From the NCBI GenBank assembly GCA_018821785.1, contig JAHJLI010000056.1, positions 1 through 35,694 of the forward strand: DNA of 35,694 bases. Direction: 5' to 3'. The notes under the pieces were generated by a model. The model did not search any database, was not told the DNA's origin, and saw nothing but the letters and a program-made list of their open reading frames with translations. The stretch is from Pseudomonadota bacterium. Its GTDB lineage: Bacteria; Desulfobacterota; Desulfobulbia; Desulfobulbales; Desulfocapsaceae. The first letter of the stretch is position 1. Each line of letters opens with the position of its first letter. Made by a program: the position numbers and the translations under genes. Positions 9,155-16,828 of this stretch are shown here, one piece after another.

Positions 9155-9799
9155 ATGAAAAAAGTTGCAGTAATCGTATTTCTACTTTTATCATCCTATG
9201 TTGGTGCTTTTGGCGATACCATTTACACACAGGGCCCAGGCGACGGAAATATTACCAGGGATTGGTATTCAAATCCTAACTCCTATGGGGTTCAAAATTC
9301 TGGTCCGGCGATAAATGTGTATCATGATGGCGGAAACCGGTGGTGGGACCGGGGCCTTGTTATTATAGACATCTCCAGCTTCTTGGGCGACACACTCGCC
9401 GCCAACAGTGCCACCTTCAACTTTTATTCTTTTGGTTTCTCAGGGGTAACACTACAATACGGTGGTGGCACGGGGCCAGAATTAACGACAGCATACGGTC
9501 AGATTGCAGGACCTGCTATAGCCACTCTAACGTCTGACGTAGGATGGCAATCCTACGATGTAACCTCCTTTGTTCAAGCTGGAATTGATAACTCGTCCAA
9601 CTACATTGGCTTCGTATTCAATGCCACCACCAACTATGGCGGTGGCCAGCTTGCAGCCTCCGAGGACACACTCGGCAGAGGTGCATTCCTGCAAGTCGGA
9701 CCCGATTCGAATGAGCCCGTTCCAGAGCCAGCTACCATGCTTCTTATGGGTGCTGGTTTAGCTGGACTCATCGGAGTGCGGAGGAAACAGAAAGCATAA
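9155..9799 (+). CDS. PEP-CTERM sorting domain protein, secreted
   Basis: A 214-residue exported protein. Residues 1-20 form a signal peptide (MKKVAVIVFLLLSSYVGAFG, then DT). The C-terminus carries a full PEP-CTERM tripartite signal at about 189-214: the VPEPATM motif, a hydrophobic helix MLLMGAGLAGLIG and the basic tail VRRKQK. Such proteins are cut and anchored or released by an exosortase (EpsH), and they commonly accompany exopolysaccharide and biofilm loci. The body is rich in Gly, Asn, Thr and Tyr, with beta-strand-like patterns such as ATFNFYSFGFSGVTLQYGGG and DVGWQSYDVTSFVQAGID, resembling the DNRLRE-type sandwich domains seen in other PEP-CTERM proteins; that resemblance is only by eye. 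AGGGGAG lies 8 nt before the ATG. No exosortase or polysaccharide gene is in the window. A sigma-54 promoter and a terminator hairpin bracket the gene. Confidence 0.92.
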   Translation: MKKVAVIVFLLLSSYVGAFGDTIYTQGPGDGNITRDWYSNPNSYGVQNSGPAINVYHDGGNRWWDRGLVIIDISSFLGDTLAANSATFNFYSFGFSGVTLQYGGGTGPELTTAYGQIAGPAIATLTSDVGWQSYDVTSFVQAGIDNSSNYIGFVFNATTNYGGGQLAASEDTLGRGAFLQVGPDSNEPVPEPATMLLMGAGLAGLIGVRRKQKA

Positions 9800-9823
9800 G
9801 CGAGTTTTTCTCCGTTACCAGAT

Positions 9824-9858
9824 ATAAGGCAGAGCCCATTTCTTTGACTCTGCCTTAT
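9824..9858 (+). terminator. Hairpin after the PEP-CTERM gene
   Basis: ATAAGGCAGAG at 9824-9834 pairs perfectly with CTCTGCCTTAT at 9848-9858 around a 13-nt loop. It begins 25 bp after the stop codon. The downstream T-tract is weak, so it may be a bidirectional or Rho-assisted terminator. Confidence 0.6.
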
Positions 9859-10554
9859 CCGTCTTGAAGTATTATTTTCAAACAGCACGTCAATGTAGAT
9901 AGTTCGGCAGGAAATATCTGCCGACGGAGCATGGTTTGGAATTTTGCCGAATTATACCGGTATGTTGCAGAAGATATGGCACAAAACTGCAAAACAGGGA
10001 CAGCAAAACAGGATCCCCAGCACATCACGCGCGCGGGAACAAGGGGACGTTGTTGATTAGTTGATTAACCTTCCTCTGAGAGCGGTATTCCGGCTGATTA
10101 CCGCCTCTCTCCGTTTTACCGCGACACTCACACTCGAGCAAGTCATGTTCAACGCCTCTGGCAACTGCAACCCCAGAAAAATTAAACTCCCTTACTACCA
10201 TTAATCCAAAACGCTTCGCGAAAACCGGTGTTCATAAAAAACAAGCAATGAATTTCTCAGGTACTTATCACGTGTATCAGGGGTCAACACACATGATGGA
10301 GCAACCCATCAATCCCTCGACAACTTTTCATACTGTTTGCATTCGTTGATAGGCATAACCAGACGATATCTTATATTTCTATATGATTAGACATATACCC
10401 TATTTCACAAGGGTGTGGATGCCTATGCAATATTGGATGTTGATATTCGCCACCAAAGCTGGTATCAGGCTTTATACCACAGAGGAAACCTTCGTTGTGA
10501 AACGGATCCCTTTCAGCACCCCTGAAGTTAACGTCAACTATGAGAGGAGAGTGA
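9859..10554. other. Intergenic stretch holding a REP-type element scrap and small repeats
   Basis: Besides the element remnant at 10043-10195, the stretch has a 7-bp hairpin TCGGCAG/CTGCCGA at 9904-9924 and a direct repeat GCAAAACAGG at 9989-9998 and 10003-10012. The part from 10200 to 10540 has no gene I can support and no clear -35/-10 pair. The TPR gene's ribosome-binding site (GAGAGGAG) ends the stretch. Confidence 0.5.
10043..10195 (-). mobile_element. REP/Y1-type transposase element remnant, copy 1 (3' end only)
   Basis: It begins with the terminal sequence GGGGACGTTGTTGATTAGTT and is nearly identical over about 150 bp to the ends at 16829 and 18390. Read on the minus strand it corresponds to the last part of the transposase. 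Homology stops near CCCTTACTACC at 10195, where the other copies continue. No opposite end is visible. Confidence 0.75.
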
Positions 10555-11376
10555 ATGAACATTATCAAGATCATAGCGACAGCCGCACTGCTCTCGCTCC
10601 CAGGAATGATATTGGCACAGGAAGGTGATGGGGTTGAGTGGAAACGCCTCAATCAGGAAGCAACAGAGTTCTTTAACCAGGGCAACTATAGCCAAGCAGT
10701 CATTGTTGCCGCGAAGGCACTTGAGGTGGCTGAAGCAAGTGTCGGTCCGGAACATCCTGATGTCGCCACCTGCCTTAACGATCTTGGGACATTTTATTTC
10801 GTCCAGCGAAATTACGCAAAGGCTGAGCCGCTGTTTAAACGCGCTTTGACCATCGAAGAAAAAAGACTGGGGCCGCAACATCCTGATTTAGACAACGCTC
10901 TGAATAGTCTGGCCGTGCTTTATTACACCCAAAACAACTATACCGAGGCCCTCCCGCTCTATAAGCGCTTGCTCGCCATTGAAGAAAAAAGGCTGGGCCT
11001 GCAACATCCCGATTTGGCAACCAGCTTGAACGATCTGGCAAAGATTTACTACGATATGGGCGATTACGCTGAGGCCCTCCCGCTCTATAAGCGCTTGCTT
11101 GCCATCGAAGAAAAAAGGCTGAGCCCGCAAAATCTCGTTTTGGTCCCCAGCTTGAACAGTCTGGCGAATATTTACAACACCAAGGGCGATTATGCAAAGG
11201 CCGAGCCGCTCTATATACGCGCCCTGGCCATCAGGGAAAAGGCGCTCGGCCCGAATCATCCCGATGTTGCCAGAAGCCTTGAGAAACTCGCTGCGCTCTA
11301 CCATGCAACAGAAAGGGATAAAGAGGCAGTGGTGCTTGAACAAAATGCAGAGCGTATCAGAGCCATTAAACAATAA
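10555..11376 (+). CDS. Secreted TPR protein with five 42-residue kinesin-light-chain-type repeats
   Basis: A 273-residue protein with a signal peptide (cleavage likely after MILA, residue 21), so it probably acts in the periplasm. Residues 45-254 are five tandem 42-residue TPR units at about 45, 87, 129, 171 and 213, each of the form YAKAEPLFKRALTIEEKRLG followed by HPDLATSLNDLA. This is the TPR_10/TPR_12 (kinesin-light-chain-like) class. TPR arrays bind peptides or proteins; nothing identifies the partner. The repeats are also close at DNA level: 10945-10995 and 11071-11121 match at 49 of 51 positions, suggesting recent duplication or gene conversion. GGAG lies just before the ATG at 10555. 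The next gene starts 41 bp after the stop and may share its transcript. Confidence 0.88.
   Translation: MNIIKIIATAALLSLPGMILAQEGDGVEWKRLNQEATEFFNQGNYSQAVIVAAKALEVAEASVGPEHPDVATCLNDLGTFYFVQRNYAKAEPLFKRALTIEEKRLGPQHPDLDNALNSLAVLYYTQNNYTEALPLYKRLLAIEEKRLGLQHPDLATSLNDLAKIYYDMGDYAEALPLYKRLLAIEEKRLSPQNLVLVPSLNSLANIYNTKGDYAKAEPLYIRALAIREKALGPNHPDVARSLEKLAALYHATERDKEAVVLEQNAERIRAIKQ
10945..11121 (+). repeat. Near-identical 51-bp direct repeat inside the TPR gene, period 126 bp
   Basis: Positions 10945-10995 and 11071-11121 start GAGGCCCTCCCGCTCTATAA and differ at only two third-codon positions. The 126-bp offset equals one 42-residue TPR unit. A change in repeat number by slippage or recombination would keep the frame. 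Confidence 0.85.
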
Positions 11377-11392
11377 GGCTCATTGCCCTCGG

Positions 11393-11411
11393 ATCCTTTC
11401 ATCGAAAGGAT
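11393..11411 (+). promoter_or_regulatory. Hairpin that would cover the ribosome-binding site of the gene at 11418
   Basis: ATCCTTTC (11393-11400) and GAAAGGAT (11404-11411) form a perfect 8-bp stem with a 3-nt loop. The right arm contains the AAAGGA that serves as the Shine-Dalgarno sequence for the ATG at 11418. Folded, it would hinder independent initiation; translation or transcription readthrough from the TPR gene could alter this. Confidence 0.4.
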
Positions 11412-11417
11412 GAGAAA

Positions 11418-11882
11418 ATGAAATTTTCTAAAAGATCCGGCTGCCTATCATTTGTCTTTATTTTCATTGTAATAATGTATTTAACAATGCATGTGATGTT
11501 TAAATGCCCTTCGTTATCAGACATGCAAGAATACTTCACGAATCATCAAGAATTCTTCGAAACTACCAATAATCAAATCATGTCAACCATGTTATCTGGA
11601 AAGACCTTCGTCCCAAAAGAATCCGGGAGTTATAAAAATATCCTCTGGCTCAAGGTTATTGGTGATAAAGTTGACCAGGATTTTCAAGTACGATATTTCA
11701 CCCACATTAAAGGTATTGGGGTCGGATCCTACGGAACAGGTATTGCCTACTTAAACTCACCCCCCAAAATGATTTATGGTGATTTCGAATCCATGAACAA
11801 GGATGCCTCTGAAGAGGAAGGGTTTGTTGGCTATTGCAGTATCAAAGGACCTTGGTATATTTTTTTTTGGGAAGCCGACTAA
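11418..11882 (+). CDS. Small single-pass membrane or exported protein, function unknown
   Basis: A 154-residue protein that I do not recognise. It begins with a basic stretch (MKFSKRSG) and one hydrophobic segment at about 9-31 (CLSFVFIFIVIMYLTMHVMF), so it is probably an inner-membrane protein with a periplasmic C-terminal domain of about 120 residues. That domain contains an NNQIMSTMLSGKTFVPKE stretch and a C-terminal half rich in Gly, Tyr and aromatic residues, ending WYIFFWEAD. AT content is higher than in the flanking housekeeping genes. It lies 41 bp after the secreted TPR gene and its ribosome-binding site is inside a hairpin (11393-11411), so it may be coupled to that gene. No catalytic motif is visible. 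Confidence 0.65.
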   Translation: MKFSKRSGCLSFVFIFIVIMYLTMHVMFKCPSLSDMQEYFTNHQEFFETTNNQIMSTMLSGKTFVPKESGSYKNILWLKVIGDKVDQDFQVRYFTHIKGIGVGSYGTGIAYLNSPPKMIYGDFESMNKDASEEEGFVGYCSIKGPWYIFFWEAD

Positions 11883-12031
11883 AGATACTATTATCAAACG
11901 TGTCATTTTTTCATTTCTGTCAAACTGATGTCCGCAATGGAGATGCTATCAATTCAAGAGTTTTTGCAACTCTAGCTTAATGACCTCATCACAGACTTCA
12001 CTGGGGAAAACTTCACGGAGACGAGGCCTCT

Positions 12032-12640
12032 ATGACAAAAAAAGTGTACATCTTCCAAATATTCCTCCTGCTCATCCTCGTCACCTCAATTCTCACCTCC
12101 ACCACTCAGGCAATGACAAAAGCAGAATTCCTTGCGCTTTTCCTGGATAAAAATGATTTCAGCAAACCATTGCGAATGGTGCAGGATTCAAGAGAGGATA
12201 AACCTGCTCCAGGCGATGACGCGTTTATGCGATATGGGGGGCAGTTTGCCGGATTCAGGGTCTGGATGGATAGTAGGACCGATGCGATATTATGGCGTCT
12301 TGTTGATATCCGATGGGTCTTCCCGGATGAACAAAGGGCGAAGAAGTATCATTAGGAACGACTGCAAGCCAATGCCGAAAACTGGCCGCTCCTTTTTCAG
12401 GAAAAGAGTATCGGCAAAGAATGTTCAGTCTTTGGCGGAGATCGCGTCTATAATGAGCTTCGTCTTATAAACTACTTCTACATTTTCCGGGTGAAAAATA
12501 TTGTCGTCAAGCTCTACGGTGCCCAAGGCCCCAACGTTTTAGATAAAGATAATGGCCTGATCTACGCTGACCTGTTTCCGATTGCCAAACAGATTAACGC
12601 GAAGATCTTGAAAAACCTTGAGGTCTCAGCACAATATTAG
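12032..12640 (+). pseudogene. Secreted protein gene interrupted by an in-frame TAG at codon 108
   Basis: Starting at the ATG at 12032, the reading frame encodes a signal peptide (MTKKVYIFQIFLLLILVTSI, cleavage probably after TTQA) and continues to TAG at 12353-12355. With no frameshift it then stays open for another 94 codons to a second TAG at 12638-12640. The downstream part looks like real protein: ERLQANAENWPLLFQEKS, then CSVFGGDRVYNELRLINYFY, then FRVKNIVVKLYGAQGP and KQINAKILKNLE. The whole would be 202 residues. I do not recognise the family. The simplest reading is a single nonsense mutation in a secreted-protein gene. TAG is an ordinary stop for glpD and upp in this window, so amber readthrough is unlikely but not excluded. 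The upstream fragment alone could still be made as a 107-residue product. Confidence 0.7.
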
Positions 12641-12647
12641 TGACTCC

Positions 12648-13240
12648 TGCGGGTTCCGGCCTGGCCGGAGTTGCCACGATGCCTTACGATCCTTATGCCA
12701 TGAGATGGAAAAGAGGCCGATCAATCATATCGTAGAAGCGGACATCAAAGGGTTCTTGATAACGTCGAACACGAATGGATGATGCGGTTTCACACACTAC
12801 TGTAGCTGGCATAGGACAGGTAGCCGTTTCCGTATGAAGTGCTTGACTTCCCAGAAGAAGTTCACTGCTGAGATTCGGGTGTTCAAGGAGTGGTTGAAGG
12901 CAAACCGAACCTTACCAATCCGTGAACTTATGGCAAAAGTGATTAGTAAAGTTCAGGGTCACTTCGCCTACTATGGAGTAACGGACAACTCTCCGGGGAT
13001 AATGCGTTTTGCCATGGTAATATGGCAACTACTCTTCAAGTGGTTAAACAGGCGAGGAAAGCCAGTCTGTATGAGCTGGGAGAAATTTATGCTGTTTCTC
13101 CGAAAATTCCCTCTGCCAAGGTCTTTAATAAAGGTTAACCTGTTCACTTCATCATGAAGCGAACTTATGAGGAGCCGTGTGCATAAATAGCGTAAGCACG
13201 GGTCTGTGAGGGGCTGGGGCCAACGAATGGACCAAGAAAG
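12648..13240 (+). mobile_element. Collapsed group II intron: RT/maturase scraps plus domain V
   Basis: Three consecutive pieces are recognisable. At about 12648-12785 a frameshifted reverse transcriptase segment reads GFRPGRSCHDAL, then NHIVEADIKGF and, after a -1-type shift, DNVEHEWMMRF. At 12834-13157 lies the C-terminal maturase part. At 13172-13204 lies a domain-V-like hairpin, GAGCCGTG...CACGGGTC, carrying the AGC of the catalytic triad. The central RT region, including the YADD active site, is deleted, and one stem pair that is normally G-U is G-G, so the element cannot be active. The 3' end lies only a few bases before the ribosome-binding site of the protease gene at 13249. Confidence 0.85.
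12834..13157 (+). pseudogene. Group II intron maturase (LtrA-type), C-terminal fragment
   Basis: A 107-codon open stretch encodes TSQKKFTAEIRVFKEWLKAN, then GHFAYYGVTDNS, FKWLNRRGKPVCMSWEKF and PLPRSLIKVNLF. This is the thumb/X (GIIM) region that ends most bacterial intron-encoded maturases. It lacks the RT active site and an appropriate start. It is joined to an RT N-terminal scrap by a large deletion and is followed directly by intron domain V. Confidence 0.88.
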
Positions 13241-13248
13241 GAGGAACC

Positions 13249-15906
13249 ATGTCACGTGCAATGATTGGACTGATGGTGGCTATGTTGATAGGTTGGGCTG
13301 TCCCGGCGCAGGCGGTATTTACAAGGTCGGTCCTGGTGACCGACGCGAAGGGGATGCCCGTTGTCAACGCCAAAGTGACCATCTTCAGAAATGGCAAAAA
13401 GGATAGAGAGAAAAAAACAGATGATAAGGGCATTGTGGTGGTTGAAATCTCCGATGCCGAGAAAGTTGAAATTGAGACAGCGGATGGGTTGCGGCAGGAG
13501 GCAAAGCCACCAGACCAAGAGAGTCTGTTCGATGGGGAAACGCCTAAACATGACGCTGTGGAAATATCAGAAAGAGAACCGTTAAAAGACGGACCTCTTT
13601 ATGATAAGAGGAATTATGAATTCATCTGGAATGAGAGGGCGGAAAAAGAACTGTTAAAAAACAAACAGTCTAATATTAAATCAGAATCCGCTGATCCAAA
13701 TTTTGTCAAAGACAAGCTTGCCGGTCGCACCTCTGGCAACAGTGTGCCATTAGCGGGCAAATTAACAGATCAGGCAACTGGTGCTCCCTTGGATGACCCA
13801 CAGGTGGTACTCTATGGAAACAGTACTCCGGTGACACCTGAAGTACAATCAGATGGCTCATTCAACACTTCCCTTCCTTCCGGGGAATATACGGTACTAG
13901 CGAAGGGAAAGTGCCACCAGACAGCATCACACAACATTACATCCTCTGGCACAGCAATTAGCGATGACATATCTATTCCAGCAAAGGGATTAGATATATA
14001 TATTGGACTTTCGGAAGTTGAACAAAATTGGAATAAGGCAAGAGAACTATACTTTCGTATAAAATCATTAGCTGAATTTCCACTAGATAAAACCACTGGT
14101 CTCACATATGCACCATGGTATGACGACGATATGGAACGATTGCATCCTGAAATTTCACCAGAAGCGGTATATAACGAATACAAAAGAATAATGGAAGGGA
14201 ACAGCAGTATCAATTGGTGGTTTGAAGAAGCTGGCATTAAAAATCCTGAAGTCAGGAAATGTTTTGAGGAGTACTGCAAGGACCCTAAAGGAAAAGACCC
14301 TTTTATTGATAATGCGGTCCTCAACGAACGACTGCGGGACTATTTACAGAATCGTGGTTTAGAAGACGATGTTGACCATATTGACAAATTCCCACAACCT
14401 GATGGCTCCGCCGTCTTCCGGGTATTTCTCAAGCCCCGTTTCCCCTGCGCCGACGAACTTTCCAAAAGCTCCTCACTCGACGGTCCTCAGAAGACAACCT
14501 CAGAAGGCTACGCCGAGGAGGATATTCCACGCACAGGCCAGCTGGCCATCGTCGTCGTACCAGACGATCCAAATTTCCTGGGTCGTGGCAGCTGGGGGCA
14601 GGAATTCGATGATCAGTGGGCGGTGAAGCGTATCGGCTATCTGTCGTTGCACGACGAACAATCCGCCTGGAACCTGGCGCAGCAGGCAAAGACTCCGGTA
14701 ATTGTTGCGCTGGTGGACAGCGGCATCGACAGCCGCCATCCAGATCTTGTCGGCAAGATCTGGACCAACGAGCAGGAGATCCCGGACAACGGCGTGGATG
14801 ATGACGGCAACGGCTTCGTCGATGATGTGCATGGCTGGAACTTCCGGCAGGACAACAACGATCTACGGGATTTCAACGGCCACGGCACTGTCGATGCTGG
14901 CCTGATAGCCGCCACCGTCAACAACGGCATCGGCATCGCCGGCATCAACCCCCTGGCCCGTATCATGGTCCTCAAGGCGATGGATTTTGACCTTGGGGGC
15001 GGCAGCATCGCCAATGCTCGCGCTATCTTCTACGCTGCCGATAACAGGGCCAGGGTCATCAATGTCAGCATCGGCGGCCGGAAACTGTCTCGGGCGGAAC
15101 AGGCTGCGGTGGACTACGCCAACAGCAAGGGTGCCTTGGTGGTTGTGGCGGCGGGCAACGAGGGTATTGACCTGCGGGACTATTCGCCGGCAGGGTTGCG
15201 GGGGGTGCTAACAGTGGCCGCCACCGACCGCAACGATAGGCGTACCGATTTTTCCAACTGGGGACAGCAGGTCGACCTGATCGCACCGGGCGTGGACATC
15301 CTCTCCCTGCGGGCATGGGGCACCGATTTGCTGCATCTGTCCAGAAAGAAAGAGTATACACCAGGAAGCGCTATTGTTGGGCGGGACGGTCTCTGCTATC
15401 GGGTTTCCGGCACCTCATTTGCGGCCCCGCTGGTGAGCGGAACAGCCTCGCTGATCCTGTCACTGCGACCGGAACTGACCGGTACCCAGGTGCGGAACAT
15501 GCTGCTAAGCTCCACCGACGACATTGAAACCCCGGGATGGGACCAGTTCAGCGGCTACGGAATGCTCAACGCGAGCAAGGCCCTTCAGGCCGACCCCGCT
15601 TTTCAGGCTCTGGCACGCATCGCGCAAGTGGTTGCGGTGGAAAAGAATGGCGAGATGGTCATTGAGGTCCATGGGACCGCAGAAAGTTCGGATTTTCAGT
15701 CGGCATGGATCGAACTGGGGTTTGGCGACACCCCTGTTGATTGGAAAAAAGTGGGTCCGGATTTGGGCCAGGCGGTGATTGATGGCCTCGCGGGAACAGT
15801 TCCTGTCGGCAATTTTGCAAGCCCTGGGATCTACACTGTGCGGTTGGTGCTGCAGACGGGTAGCCATGGCACGCGGGAGTCGCGGGCTGAATTGAATATC
15901 CAGTAA
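13249..15906 (+). CDS. Secreted subtilisin-like (S8) serine protease with N-terminal beta domains
   Basis: An 885-residue exported protease. A signal peptide ends at PAQA (about residue 22). Residues 23-100 form a small beta domain (SVLVTDAKGMPVVNAKVTIF...), and about 164-250 a carboxypeptidase-regulatory-like domain (VPLAGKLTDQATGAPLDD ... DGSFNTSLPSGEYTV). A charged, mostly helical region follows, then the S8 domain at about 470-760 with the full triad: Asp490 (VALVDSGIDSRHP), His545 (NGHGTVDAG) and Ser723 (GTSFAAPLVSG), with oxyanion Asn637 (AAGNEG). DDDGNGFVDDVHGW after the Asp resembles the calcium-binding loop of related subtilases. The C-terminal 100 residues look like a beta sandwich. 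AAAGGAGG precedes the ATG. The gene sits immediately after a dead group II intron and 21 bp before a smaller gene with a related N-terminal domain. HGTVDAG instead of HGTHVAG is unusual but keeps the catalytic His. Confidence 0.92.
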   Translation: MSRAMIGLMVAMLIGWAVPAQAVFTRSVLVTDAKGMPVVNAKVTIFRNGKKDREKKTDDKGIVVVEISDAEKVEIETADGLRQEAKPPDQESLFDGETPKHDAVEISEREPLKDGPLYDKRNYEFIWNERAEKELLKNKQSNIKSESADPNFVKDKLAGRTSGNSVPLAGKLTDQATGAPLDDPQVVLYGNSTPVTPEVQSDGSFNTSLPSGEYTVLAKGKCHQTASHNITSSGTAISDDISIPAKGLDIYIGLSEVEQNWNKARELYFRIKSLAEFPLDKTTGLTYAPWYDDDMERLHPEISPEAVYNEYKRIMEGNSSINWWFEEAGIKNPEVRKCFEEYCKDPKGKDPFIDNAVLNERLRDYLQNRGLEDDVDHIDKFPQPDGSAVFRVFLKPRFPCADELSKSSSLDGPQKTTSEGYAEEDIPRTGQLAIVVVPDDPNFLGRGSWGQEFDDQWAVKRIGYLSLHDEQSAWNLAQQAKTPVIVALVDSGIDSRHPDLVGKIWTNEQEIPDNGVDDDGNGFVDDVHGWNFRQDNNDLRDFNGHGTVDAGLIAATVNNGIGIAGINPLARIMVLKAMDFDLGGGSIANARAIFYAADNRARVINVSIGGRKLSRAEQAAVDYANSKGALVVVAAGNEGIDLRDYSPAGLRGVLTVAATDRNDRRTDFSNWGQQVDLIAPGVDILSLRAWGTDLLHLSRKKEYTPGSAIVGRDGLCYRVSGTSFAAPLVSGTASLILSLRPELTGTQVRNMLLSSTDDIETPGWDQFSGYGMLNASKALQADPAFQALARIAQVVAVEKNGEMVIEVHGTAESSDFQSAWIELGFGDTPVDWKKVGPDLGQAVIDGLAGTVPVGNFASPGIYTVRLVLQTGSHGTRESRAELNIQ

Positions 15907-15927
15907 CCATTGGAAGAGGGAAAAATT

Positions 15928-16653
15928 ATGACAGTGTGTATGCAAAGAATTCTGATCAGTCTGATGATGTTGTCGCTAGCCCTCTGGGGCATGCCACTAC
16001 AGGCCGCGCTCACCAAGCAGCCAGTCCTGGTACAAGGTCAAGAGGGCAAACCCGTGGCAAATGTTACGGTCAAGATCCTGAAAAACAACAAGGTGGTTGG
16101 GGAGGAAGAAAGCGATGATATGGGTTTTATCTATATCGACACATCACAGTCAGGTCTTGCCTATCAATTGCCTGATGGCACGGTCCAGCCGATCCAAAGT
16201 ACCGGCGCAGTGACGGCTGCTGGGGAAACAGAGAGTCCATTTTTTTCCGGCAAGACACCCTGGATAGTGGGTGGCACCGCTGCTGTGGTGGGAGTAGCTT
16301 TGATAGCTGGCGGCAGCGGAGGTTCGTCGAGTGGCGGATCTGGAACCACACCCTCCACAGTGCCTCAGCTGAGTGACATCGCCGGTAGCTACAGTCTCAA
16401 CGGGTCGGGGATCAGTAATCCATCTGTACAAATTGGTGTCAGTGGCACAACGGTGACAATACACTCAACCGCCGACATGATGGGCTCCTATAATGTGAAC
16501 ACCGGCGAGGTTAGCCTGAGTGGAACAGCGAGCAATGGTATTAAGGAAAGCTTTGTTGGCAGGGCAGTGATCGAAAACGGCAAAGTTGTGCTTATTGGGA
16601 CATTGACCATAGGCTCAAGCGTGTACTCGAACGTCCGGTACACAAAAATCTAA
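15928..16653 (+). CDS. Exported partner protein sharing the protease's N-terminal domain
   Basis: A 241-residue protein that I cannot assign to a named family. A signal peptide (MTVCMQRILISLMMLSLALW, cleaved near PLQA) is followed at about 28-90 by a beta domain: PVLVQGQEGKPVANVTVKIL ... SDDMGFIYIDTS ... LPDG. It lines up by eye with residues 26-85 of the upstream protease (SVLVTDAKGMPVVNAKVTIF ... TDDKGIVVVEIS ... TADG). Then come a hydrophobic helix at about 112-128, a Gly/Ser-rich linker, and a C-terminal domain of about 95 residues (DIAGSYSLNGSGISNPSVQI ... GTLTIG) rich in Thr, Ser and Gly, probably beta. The start at 15928 follows GAGGG; the frame opens with TTG at 15910. It lies 21 bp after the protease stop and is certainly co-transcribed. 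It could be a substrate, an anchor or a propeptide-like regulator; I cannot tell which. Confidence 0.82.
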   Translation: MTVCMQRILISLMMLSLALWGMPLQAALTKQPVLVQGQEGKPVANVTVKILKNNKVVGEEESDDMGFIYIDTSQSGLAYQLPDGTVQPIQSTGAVTAAGETESPFFSGKTPWIVGGTAAVVGVALIAGGSGGSSSGGSGTTPSTVPQLSDIAGSYSLNGSGISNPSVQIGVSGTTVTIHSTADMMGSYNVNTGEVSLSGTASNGIKESFVGRAVIENGKVVLIGTLTIGSSVYSNVRYTKI

Positions 16654-16680
16654 GACATTCTGTCGTTTAATTCAATTCCA

Positions 16681-16709
16681 GGAGTGCGTGCCATCCGGGC
16701 GCGTACTCC
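16681..16709 (+). terminator. Hairpin after the protease/partner operon
   Basis: GGAGTGCGTGCC (16681-16692) pairs with GGCGCGTACTCC (16698-16709) across a 5-nt loop, with 12 pairs including two wobbles. It starts 27 bp after the stop codon. No clean T-run follows. Confidence 0.55.
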
Positions 16710-16828
16710 CACGCAAGGTTTCTGCACATCAAAGTCAAAGGGGTCACCCATTAAAAGGCCTCTATCCTAGCACTATCACTCGGCCGCTTGGCATGTACTT
16801 CCAATCGACATAACAGGGGGGGGAACTA

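Noticed and set aside
10383..10628. Plus-strand frame of 81 codons before the TPR gene
   Set aside because: It overlaps the TPR gene's signal peptide in another frame, lacks a ribosome-binding site and has no recognisable sequence.
12353..12355. Pyrrolysine codon
   Set aside because: The protein is not a methylamine methyltransferase, TAG is used as an ordinary stop by glpD and upp here, and no pyl gene is in the window; kept only as a question to check.
13249..15906. Inactive protease because HGTHVAG is replaced by HGTVDAG
   Set aside because: The catalytic histidine is the first His of the motif and is present, as are Asp490, Asn637 and Ser723, so the enzyme should be active.
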